Source: a virus. Taken from it: DNA of 20,415 bases. Both the position numbers and the translations under genes were made by a program. The notes under the pieces were generated by a model. It worked only from the letters and a program-made list of their open reading frames with translations, was not told where the DNA came from and searched no databases. The stretch is from positions 1 to 20,415 of the IMG/VR virus record IMGVR_UViG_3300011013_000121; one strand, written 5' to 3'. This document shows, piece after piece, positions 6,904 to 14,394 of the stretch (position 1 is the first letter of the stretch; each line of letters begins with the position of its first letter).

Positions 6904-9148
6904 AAAGAGCGTTAAGGCGAAGCTCTATACAACCAACGAGTACGGTATAGAGCACCAGGACCCCGAAGCGGTTCTTACCGAGAGAGAGACTAAGTGGCTC
7001 GGTAAGAACTATGGGGTTCGTACGGATGTGCATCGCACCTGTATTAACTGTCAGGCTCGACAGCTCTTCAAATACAAAGGGATGAAAGACAAGAAGGGTA
7101 AGCCTATTAAGGACTTCAGAGTCCCGTGTAGCTTTATTCCTAACAAACTACCCTCTGGTTCTCGGGCAGCTTTGGAGCAGTTAGTCCATTCGGGCATGGA
7201 CAGAGACAGAGCTATGATGGTTATCAAGGCTCCTATCGATCCGGTGGCCTGGTGCGAACTTATGTTCGGCTTCAATGATAAGACTCCTGAGTGGAGGTTG
7301 AGGTCTTATCAGAAAGAGCAGATTAGATGTACTTCTAGACAGTTGGTTATCAGAGAGGGTCGCCGCTCTGGTAAGTCGTTCGCTATTGCTGTTAAGTTGC
7401 TCTACTACATCTTCAACATGGAAGTTTCGAAGGGCTTCAACTCTGAGGGGAAGGAGATTATTGTCGGTCCCGAGATCATGATCGTAACGCCGTTCTCTTC
7501 CCAGGTTGCAAACATCTTTGATGAGCTTCAGAAGCTGCTCCGTCGTAATGAAGAGTTGATGGAGGAGGTGTCTTCAGGTGTCGGGGGGAATCTCTTCACC
7601 AAGACCCCCTATCATTTAATGAGGTTTAAGAACAAAGGGATCATCAAGGGCTTTGTCTCGGGTGTCGGTACTAAAGAAGACGGTTCTGGTGGTGGTACTA
7701 TTCGTGGGCAGAACGCACACATCATCTACACAGATGAGCTGGACATGATCCCCTCTTCGATTCTGGAGAAGGCTGTCTTACCTGTTCGACTCACCTATAG
7801 TAAGGGTGTCTTTATAGGAACAAGTACCCCTATCGGGAAGCGAGATCGTTTCTATAGGTGGTGTCTTGAATCTCCTAAATGGAAAGAGGACTACCTCCCT
7901 TCTACCGTTCTCCCCAACTGGGACGACCACAAAGATGAGGCTGAGTCTGAGGGTACTTCAGAGACGTTCTCTGCTGAGTATTTAGCTGAGTTCATTGAAG
8001 GTGGCCATGGTGTGTTCAAGCCTTCGTATGTTTACGGAGCAATGGCAGACTTCACCTATGACCAGACTAGATTCTCCGGTTGGTGGAGGGAGTATGCTCG
8101 GGTACCGAATCCAAGCAAGTTAATGAAGGTTGTCGGTATCGACTGGAACAAGAATGCTGGTACTGAATTTTGCGTAGTTGCTTATGACCCAGCTACACAC
8201 AGGTGGGTTGTCTGCGAGACTATCAATGTGTCCGCGAGTGAGTTCTCTGGTCAGAAATGGAAAGAAGAAGTTGTTCGGCTTAACTACAAGTGGAAACCAG
8301 ACTACATTTATGCTGATGAAGGGTATGGCCACAACATCATTGAAGACCTTAAACTTTGGGCATACCAACTCCAGAGTAAGAAAGGTAAGACCTTAGAAGA
8401 TCTCCAGACCGTTCGTCTCGTTGATAGACTAATTGCCTATAACTTCAGCAGCAAGGTGACTCTGCGCAGCCCTGTAGATGGTACTGAGATTCAGAAACAT
8501 AGTAAAGAGTTCTTGGTTGAGAATGCTATTCGTGTCTTTGAGGAAGGTCGTATATGGTTCTCTGAACAAGATCTAGTCATGAGGAAAGAGCTACTAAACT
8601 ACGTTGTTCTTCGTTTTACCAATACGGGTCGTCCAGTCTATGGTCCGGAGAACTCAAACATTGGCGATCACAGACTTGATGCGCTCATGCTAGCTCTCGG
8701 TGGGCTTTATCTCCAGAACTCTCTCTACGCTGACAAGGCTAGCGGGACTTCGACTCCTTCCTTCCTCTCGAAAGAAAGGTTAGATAAGCGCTCTTTCCTC
8801 AAGCAGAGAGATAATGAGAAGAGCGAAGCTGCTAAGCTGATCTCTTATCTTGAGAAACAGCCCGCTACTGTCCCCGGAGCCCTGACTGTACTTGGGATAG
8901 AAAGACCGGGTAGAATCGAGCCAACACCTGCTTCTAACAAGGTTGCCCCGAGAAGACGGGGCAAGAAGAGTAACGAAGAAGGCCAACAAGTGTTTGATTA
9001 CTTTGACGAGAGAGCTCACAACACAGCAGGGTTTGACTGGGACCAGGAAGACCTTTACAAGCGTCCTGCTGTCAGAAGAGTTCAGAAGCGAGCACCTCGG
9101 AAAGGTCTTAGAGAACGAGCAAAACGTATTTTAAGGAGACGTAGATGA
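6869..9148 (+). CDS. terL: Terminase large subunit (packaging ATPase and nuclease)
   Basis: 759 residues. It would pump DNA into the procapsid through the portal and cut it. Walker A is G164-RRSGKS, Walker B ends in D289-E290 (HIIYTDE), and a coupling motif follows (IGTSTP). The RNase H-like nuclease acids are D425 (GIDWN), D483 (YADEG) and D600/D604 (DHRLD). Unusual additions are an N-terminal CxxC pair with a later Cys (near 52-90) and a C-terminal tail of about 110 residues ending in many Arg and Lys. The frame opens at a GTG at 6869. An ATG at 6878 (MPRIPRI) is an equally plausible start, and neither has a strong RBS because the gene overlaps the one before it. The stop overlaps the next start. 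Confidence 0.95.
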   Translation: MTLMPRIPRITEKSVKAKLYTTNEYGIEHQDPEAVLTERETKWLGKNYGVRTDVHRTCINCQARQLFKYKGMKDKKGKPIKDFRVPCSFIPNKLPSGSRAALEQLVHSGMDRDRAMMVIKAPIDPVAWCELMFGFNDKTPEWRLRSYQKEQIRCTSRQLVIREGRRSGKSFAIAVKLLYYIFNMEVSKGFNSEGKEIIVGPEIMIVTPFSSQVANIFDELQKLLRRNEELMEEVSSGVGGNLFTKTPYHLMRFKNKGIIKGFVSGVGTKEDGSGGGTIRGQNAHIIYTDELDMIPSSILEKAVLPVRLTYSKGVFIGTSTPIGKRDRFYRWCLESPKWKEDYLPSTVLPNWDDHKDEAESEGTSETFSAEYLAEFIEGGHGVFKPSYVYGAMADFTYDQTRFSGWWREYARVPNPSKLMKVVGIDWNKNAGTEFCVVAYDPATHRWVVCETINVSASEFSGQKWKEEVVRLNYKWKPDYIYADEGYGHNIIEDLKLWAYQLQSKKGKTLEDLQTVRLVDRLIAYNFSSKVTLRSPVDGTEIQKHSKEFLVENAIRVFEEGRIWFSEQDLVMRKELLNYVVLRFTNTGRPVYGPENSNIGDHRLDALMLALGGLYLQNSLYADKASGTSTPSFLSKERLDKRSFLKQRDNEKSEAAKLISYLEKQPATVPGALTVLGIERPGRIEPTPASNKVAPRRRGKKSNEEGQQVFDYFDERAHNTAGFDWDQEDLYKRPAVRRVQKRAPRKGLRERAKRILRRRR

Positions 9149-9678
9149 TAGGTACGTTAATTAGCGAGGTGGCCGGGGAGACCTGGGGAGCGGCTGCGAC
9201 GAATCTTGCAAAGCAATTTGGTGGGAGTGCTACCTCAGCGGCCAAAGCAGCTTCCGGTATTTCTCCCCAAGCTTTTGTTCAACAAAACATGCCTGCTACC
9301 GCGTTTGCTCATAGAGGCTATGGTGGGCTCATGGGTGTAGTGGGCGGGGCTATGACAGGCGGTATTGCTAGCTATGCTACTGGCGGGGAGTTCCATCGTG
9401 GAGCTTTCGCTGGTGCTATAGGTGGTGGCGCTATGGGCTTTGGTATGGGGAGGCAGGTTGTGTCTCGTGCTGGCCGTGCGTTGGGAAGGGGTGCTAACAC
9501 TATGGGCAAGGCCTCCTTTAGTACAGGCATGACCAAGGTCGGCAATCTCATGGAGTCAAAAGAAAGCAGAAGATTGATGTTCGGTAGTGGCGCTCTCTTA
9601 GGCGGGATTATGTTCGGTGGAAGAAGGAACCACAGCCGTGGTTTCAATCAGAATCGAGGCAATCGCTTCGGGAGGTAA
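9145..9678 (+). CDS. Second glycine-zipper protein
   Basis: 177 residues, rich in Gly, Ala and Met. Two hydrophobic glycine-zipper segments lie near 54-72 (YGGLMGVVGGAMTGGIASYA) and 81-100, with a shorter one near 146-160 (LMFGSGALLGGIMFGG). It ends in a basic Arg/Asn tail, NRGNRFGR. Its style matches the glycine-rich protein at 5532, and both flank the terminase. It could insert in membranes or form part of an ejection channel, but no family is recognised. The start has a strong RBS (AAGGAG) and overlaps the terminase stop (ATGA). Confidence 0.75.
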   Translation: MIGTLISEVAGETWGAAATNLAKQFGGSATSAAKAASGISPQAFVQQNMPATAFAHRGYGGLMGVVGGAMTGGIASYATGGEFHRGAFAGAIGGGAMGFGMGRQVVSRAGRALGRGANTMGKASFSTGMTKVGNLMESKESRRLMFGSGALLGGIMFGGRRNHSRGFNQNRGNRFGR

Positions 9679-9679
9679 G

Positions 9680-9853
9680 ATGAGAACTGGACATGAATTT
9701 TGGAATAGACTTGGATACTTTCGGTGGGTCCCTCACAACATATTTGCTCATCCAGTAAGTGAAGTTCTTTCTCTTGTTGGGTTTGAGAAGGCAGGGAACT
9801 GGATTCACGACATCACCTTACCTGCGCATAGTCATGGAACTGGACGGGGATAA
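9680..9853 (+). CDS. Small 57-residue unknown protein
   Basis: 57 residues from the ATG at 9680, placed 4 bases after GGGAGG. The longer frame from 9617 runs within the previous gene. Aromatic and histidine-rich, it ends in HDITLPAHSHGTGRG, and several His residues could bind metal. No family is recognised. It is tied to both neighbours: it starts one base after the previous stop, and its TAA overlaps the next ATG (TAATG). Confidence 0.65.
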   Translation: MRTGHEFWNRLGYFRWVPHNIFAHPVSEVLSLVGFEKAGNWIHDITLPAHSHGTGRG

Positions 9854-10305
9854 TGGCACTTCGATTTCACGATGAGAACAAGGATTTGTACTCAGAGAAC
9901 CCTCTTAGTTCAAATCAGGGTCCTCTTCACACTAATCTTGATGGGAACCTAGGTGGTTCCTTTGAGCAGAAGTTCTATCTTCGTAATGAAGACGTCTCTG
10001 TTTACTATACGAGCATTACTGTGGGTTATGAGAGTACTCTCTACTCGGGTGCAGGAGAGAGTGGCACTACCGGGTGGGGGGTTAAATTTGCTTATGGTGA
10101 ACGAAGACCAACAGAAGCTGAGTGGGACAAGGTGAACTCTGGGGAGGCTATTGCTTTACCAGATATAGGGGATACAACTTTAGCTGATACATATACGTTT
10201 CATCCTTTGTGGATTAGAGTGTATTGTCCTGGGGGACAAGCAGCTCAGCGTAGACAAGATCAGACTATTGTAGTAACCGCGTATGAGAGGAAGGTTGGTG
10301 CCTGA
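9853..10305 (+). CDS. Beta-rich putative virion protein
   Basis: 150 residues with predicted strands throughout. Examples are EQKFYLRNEDVSVYYTSITVGYEST and HPLWIRVYCPGG; the C-terminus is QTIVVTAYERKVGA. The pattern (a loose N-terminus, then LHTNLDGNLGG and YLRNED) resembles small phage structural domains, perhaps a decoration or adaptor protein, but I cannot name the family. It starts at TAATG with the previous gene and overlaps the next by a few bases. Confidence 0.65.
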   Translation: MALRFHDENKDLYSENPLSSNQGPLHTNLDGNLGGSFEQKFYLRNEDVSVYYTSITVGYESTLYSGAGESGTTGWGVKFAYGERRPTEAEWDKVNSGEAIALPDIGDTTLADTYTFHPLWIRVYCPGGQAAQRRQDQTIVVTAYERKVGA

Positions 10306-10798
10306 TAACTTACCAGATATTCGCCCTCCTAAAGACTTCCTAAGAGGTTTATACGACCCTGATTTCCTGCCTAAGCAGTTGAACATCAACAGGTTTGTTG
10401 AAGACCCTGAGAAGCGACAGGAGAAGGCTGTCCAAGCCGCACAACAGAGAATCGAGCAGGTAGACTTGTTCGATATCAATGAACGTGCTCCCTTGTCTGA
10501 AGAAGAGGCTGGGGCAATTGATGATAAGATCAGAGAACTTATTGCCCAGGTTGAAGCAACTAAAGAGCGTATCTCTCAAGCTAGGAAGTATATTGATGAT
10601 CGAGTTGCGCCTCCAGATAAGGAGGAGTTCGCTCTCTCTATAGACATTAGTAAGAAACGTAGACTTCGACGAGCAATCAAGAAGATCTTCGGAGTTAAGA
10701 CAGACACTCTGAGCTACTCTATGTATAAGCAAGCTATTGAGCTTAAGCGACAGATAGAGCAAGATGAGGCTAAGGCTTATACCAAAGGGGAGTACTAA
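10298..10798 (+). CDS. Coiled-coil unknown protein
   Basis: 166 residues if started at the GTG at 10298, which has GAGAGG seven bases upstream. An ATG at 10283 adds five residues but has no RBS. Highly charged and helical: one coiled coil runs roughly from residue 35 to 110 and another at the end (MYKQAIELKRQIEQDEAK), with a basic patch KKRRLRRAIKK between them. This suggests an oligomer or a scaffold-like or adaptor role in the head. Its TAA overlaps the next ATG. Confidence 0.65.
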   Translation: MPDNLPDIRPPKDFLRGLYDPDFLPKQLNINRFVEDPEKRQEKAVQAAQQRIEQVDLFDINERAPLSEEEAGAIDDKIRELIAQVEATKERISQARKYIDDRVAPPDKEEFALSIDISKKRRLRRAIKKIFGVKTDTLSYSMYKQAIELKRQIEQDEAKAYTKGEY

Positions 10799-11091
10799 TG
10801 GGCTTCCTAACTAAGGCTGCCTCTGGAGAAGACCAAGATGGTGGAAGTGATGGGAATGAGGAACTCTACAAGGAGTTGTTCCCGAAGATCGGTAGAGATT
10901 TCATCAGTCGTGGAGACTTCGTTCAGATTATGCAACGTATCATGGGTATCTTAGACCCTGGTGGGTTCTCTCCTATCAACTTCGAACAGGACTCTGAGGC
11001 TCGTCGCTTAGCTCAGGAATATAAGAGTATCCTGGATAGTGGTAAGAATGACGAGAACCAATACGAAGACTTGATTGATCTAGAGGACTAA
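10798..11091 (+). CDS. Small acidic unknown protein
   Basis: 97 residues. The N-terminus is Gly/Asp rich (SGEDQDGGSDGNEE), followed by two likely helices and an acidic C-terminus ending in YEDLIDLED. No motif or family is recognised. It begins at TAATG with the previous gene, and the next gene starts one base after its stop, so it is part of the same translational train. Confidence 0.65.
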   Translation: MGFLTKAASGEDQDGGSDGNEELYKELFPKIGRDFISRGDFVQIMQRIMGILDPGGFSPINFEQDSEARRLAQEYKSILDSGKNDENQYEDLIDLED

Positions 11092-11092
11092 C

Positions 11093-12628
11093 ATGCCAAT
11101 TAATAGAGATCATCCTCAGATCTACGAGCTCTTAGGGTTGATAATAAACGAGTACGAGGAGCTAGCTATCAAGGGACAAACCCGTGAGGGGATTATGTCC
11201 GTGATGAATGCTCCTCTTACAGGTATGGATATGGTTCTTGATGGAGCCAAGGACACTCTTACGCGTGTTTTGGACACGCGTGTAAAGCCTAACTCAAGTG
11301 CTGATGTTGACCCAGTAGAAGTGTCTGTTGTTGACCGTCCCGGGGAAGATCCAGACGCAGATCCAGCTCCAGAGATACCTCAAGTCCCACAGGTATCTGT
11401 TTCTGGTGGGGTTCAAGCCGACGCAGACTTGATTGCGATGCTGGACTCTACAGAGGATGGGCTCATCACTAAAGCTCTACAAGAGTGTTTAGGGTGTGAC
11501 CTTAGGCTGTCGTTTGATTGGCAATTGAAGCCAATCGATTTACTGGGACCTATCGCGGACATGATAGGCCAAATCAACGCTGCCCTTGACCAGTTGTGGA
11601 ATAACCTGGACCCTTTCAAAGCCGCTCAGGGTTTCTGCGAGAACATGAATGACTTCTCGTTGATATGTATCCCTGACTGGATTGCAATGCTCATGGCTCT
11701 GAAGATGCTTCTTCGGCGCTACATGACGTTCTCTCTTAATCTAAAGCTTGATTGGACTGTTATTCTCGGTCCTTTACTCAAGCTGATCATTGAGGCTATA
11801 ACTTCTCTTATCAACGAGATTGCAGGAGTAATTGTAGCTCCTCTCGATTGTGCTATTAGTGCCTTGGAGGTAATAGAGAAACTTGGCAGAGAAGCCAAGG
11901 ACCTGGCTCTACATGCTGATGCTTTCGCTGATCACCTGGTAGATCGGAACCAAGAATTGTCTGAGGGCAATATCCTAGGTGAAGATCCCATTGATTTCAT
12001 GTCTAAGGATGTGACCTGGGACGTAGATGAAGACGCAGAGGCTTTCGATCTCGGCCAACTAACAACTACCCAGAGGCAAGCCGGGGCAACCAAGAGAAAG
12101 GATGCCTTCTCCTTCCCAAGTGGCTTTGAGCTGTCCAGCAAGAGAGGTCTCCCCGATTCCCTAAAAGATCCAGAGTTCCTACAAACTCCGTTTGTTACTA
12201 AGCTTCGCGTCTCGGTTGAAGATGCAAAAGAGTATATTATGGAGCTTGTCCGCAAGCTTAACTACTCTCTGCGTAGTATAAACTCTCTTGTAGGTGGAGG
12301 ACTCTCTCTCCAGTTAGGTTCGTTGGGCCTGCTCCTGTTCATCAAGGACATCATCGCGCTTTTGATGGTCATCATTAGAATGATACAATCTCATTCGGTT
12401 CAGCCAGATGACTGGTGTCAGTACTTCCAGGATAACCCTCAGGTTCTAGATGCTGAGTTCCGACCCTTGCTTGGGATAGGGGTTGAAGCAGAGGGTACAG
12501 ATACTTTAGTATTTACGAGGGGCCCTGACACACATGTAGTTAGGACTTGCTCCAATGAGAACTCATCGGTCGATTCCAACTTGTTAAGTCAGTGGGTTGC
12601 AGACCTTAATTCGGGGAGTGGTTCCTGA
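11093..12628 (+). CDS. Hydrophobic structural-type protein before portal
   Basis: 511 residues. The N-terminus is followed by an acidic, proline-rich linker around 66-105. Hydrophobic helices then appear near 192-210 (IPDWIAMLMALKMLL), 221-258 and 403-432 (the last ending LLLFIKDIIALLMVIIRMI). Paired cysteines lie near the first (ECLGCD, CIPDW). Long amphipathic-to-hydrophobic stretches suggest a virion protein that reaches a membrane or packs in the head or connector. It sits immediately upstream of the portal (TGATG overlap), so a connector or internal head role is plausible. I do not recognise the family. Confidence 0.6.
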   Translation: MPINRDHPQIYELLGLIINEYEELAIKGQTREGIMSVMNAPLTGMDMVLDGAKDTLTRVLDTRVKPNSSADVDPVEVSVVDRPGEDPDADPAPEIPQVPQVSVSGGVQADADLIAMLDSTEDGLITKALQECLGCDLRLSFDWQLKPIDLLGPIADMIGQINAALDQLWNNLDPFKAAQGFCENMNDFSLICIPDWIAMLMALKMLLRRYMTFSLNLKLDWTVILGPLLKLIIEAITSLINEIAGVIVAPLDCAISALEVIEKLGREAKDLALHADAFADHLVDRNQELSEGNILGEDPIDFMSKDVTWDVDEDAEAFDLGQLTTTQRQAGATKRKDAFSFPSGFELSSKRGLPDSLKDPEFLQTPFVTKLRVSVEDAKEYIMELVRKLNYSLRSINSLVGGGLSLQLGSLGLLLFIKDIIALLMVIIRMIQSHSVQPDDWCQYFQDNPQVLDAEFRPLLGIGVEAEGTDTLVFTRGPDTHVVRTCSNENSSVDSNLLSQWVADLNSGSGS

Positions 12629-14394
12629 TGTATGCATCGTTAATTACCTCTGCTCTATCTCGAATGGAGGATCGGCAGGAGCGTATTGGCCAGGAGGATA
12701 AGAAGAGTCTCCAAAACTCTCTCTTGATCCACAAGGTGAATAGCCGAGCCCTTTCCTACACTGAGAGACATAGGGGGAACTGGTTCCGTCCTGAGTTTGA
12801 TTTTGATGAGATCCAGATCGCCCAAAGCACTGATGGGTATCTTGCTCGTGCAATCCAAAAGAAGGTTAACCGAGTTATTACTTCTGGTTGGGGTTGGACT
12901 GGTAAGAGTACTGAGACAGTAGAATATATTAAGATGCGTATTGCTCGGATAGAGTGGTCAAGCCAGTCTCCGTTTGTACAGCTGATAGTTGCATCTTTCC
13001 AGGACATGTTCCGATACAGCAACTGTATTTGGGTTAAGGTGCGTGATAATAAGCGGTCTGCAGGTTCAATTCGACGAGACTTCTATGGGACGATGATTGA
13101 TCCAGTTGCAGGCTATTTCATCCTACCTATGGAGACACTTGAGTTCCAAACCAAAGCCAATGGCGAGATCAAGCAAGTCCTTCAAAAACTTCCCTCTGGT
13201 AGGAAGAAGCAGTTCAATCGTAAAGATATCATTCACTTTTACGCGAACAAGAATCCTGGGTTTGCTACTGGTACTCCAGAGATGTTGCCAGCGCTTGATG
13301 ACATCGCACTACTGCGGAGGATTGAAGAGAATGTAGAGGACCTTATAGAGACCTCCCTCTTCCCAGTCTTCCACTACAAGGTTGGTAATGATAAGTTCCC
13401 TGAGAGACGTGGTACTGATGGTTACAAAGAGACCGATGTCGTTAAGGCTAATATCGAGTATATGCCTGCTGGAGGAGTATATGTCTCTGACCACCGGCAT
13501 GAGATCTCCGCAATTGGCTCTGAAGGTTCAGCTCTTAGGATTGACTACTATATACAGCACTTCAAAAATCGAGTCTTTGCTTCGCTAGGTGTCTCCGGGA
13601 TTGATCTTGGAGAAGGTGGTGATGCGAACCGGAGCACTGCCAGCACTCTTAGTAAGGGTATGCTCATGGATGTTGAAGCCATGACTATCCTCTTCAAGAA
13701 TTTTGTTGAGTTCTTTGTGGTGACAGAGTTGCTGCTTGAGGGTGGGTACAATCCCTTTGATGCTGAGCAAATGGTTCATATGAAGTTTGGTGTGATTGAT
13801 AAGGATTCCCGTCGTGCAGATGAGAACCAGGTTATCCAACTCTTCCAGGCCAACCTGAAGACTTACTCCGAGGCACGCGCAGCCCTTGGTGATCCCCCAG
13901 TTGATGAAGCAGACTTTGATGACCTACACCACAAGCTCTTTGCTGAGCCTACGAATCTTATCCGGGGTTTAGGTCCCGGGACTGCTGCTTCTGAAACACT
14001 GGCTGAGCACAAGGCGTCTAACATCTCCCCTGCTGCAGTGAAGAAAGAGAAAGCTGCCCAAGAAAAGGCAGAGAAGCAAAGAAACAACACAGCAACAGGT
14101 CGACCAGGGAAGACATCCGGGGACAAGACTAAAGCAGTTTCGGGTAACAAAGCCAAGCCCGCGAACCAGCATGGCTCCAGACAGAGCGCGAAGACAACCC
14201 GTGATGTACTAGTAAAAACTAGGGATGGTAGCGAGTATCACTTGACTTGCGATGATTCTTTGTCCGATGATAAGCTCCAATCATGGATTTCCATAGTCAA
14301 AGACCGATATTCACTTGTGGCAGATAGCGGAATCAAACTGAGAACTGTTGCTGACTCCCTCAAGTGGCGTTTAGAGGCTCCTACGAATGGCTGA
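12628..14394 (+). CDS. Portal protein
   Basis: 588 residues. Portals form the dodecameric DNA-entry vertex and bind the terminase and the neck. The evidence is position, length and sequence style. The N-terminal region has RAIQKKVNRVITSGWGWTG. A middle strand-rich part has DPVAGYFILPMETLEF and KDIIHFYANKNPG. A typical portal helix region runs near 332-365 (ANRSTASTLSKGM onward). The C-terminus is extended: a Lys/Ala-rich linker (about 460-520) and then a compact segment 522-588 containing TRDVLVKTRDGSEYHLTC. It overlaps the hydrophobic protein before it (TGATG), and its stop overlaps the start of the protease. Confidence 0.85.
   Translation: MYASLITSALSRMEDRQERIGQEDKKSLQNSLLIHKVNSRALSYTERHRGNWFRPEFDFDEIQIAQSTDGYLARAIQKKVNRVITSGWGWTGKSTETVEYIKMRIARIEWSSQSPFVQLIVASFQDMFRYSNCIWVKVRDNKRSAGSIRRDFYGTMIDPVAGYFILPMETLEFQTKANGEIKQVLQKLPSGRKKQFNRKDIIHFYANKNPGFATGTPEMLPALDDIALLRRIEENVEDLIETSLFPVFHYKVGNDKFPERRGTDGYKETDVVKANIEYMPAGGVYVSDHRHEISAIGSEGSALRIDYYIQHFKNRVFASLGVSGIDLGEGGDANRSTASTLSKGMLMDVEAMTILFKNFVEFFVVTELLLEGGYNPFDAEQMVHMKFGVIDKDSRRADENQVIQLFQANLKTYSEARAALGDPPVDEADFDDLHHKLFAEPTNLIRGLGPGTAASETLAEHKASNISPAAVKKEKAAQEKAEKQRNNTATGRPGKTSGDKTKAVSGNKAKPANQHGSRQSAKTTRDVLVKTRDGSEYHLTCDDSLSDDKLQSWISIVKDRYSLVADSGIKLRTVADSLKWRLEAPTNG

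Noticed and set aside
6869-9148. Intein or intron in the terminase
   Set aside because: All motor and nuclease motifs occur in normal order and spacing with no inserted splicing block.
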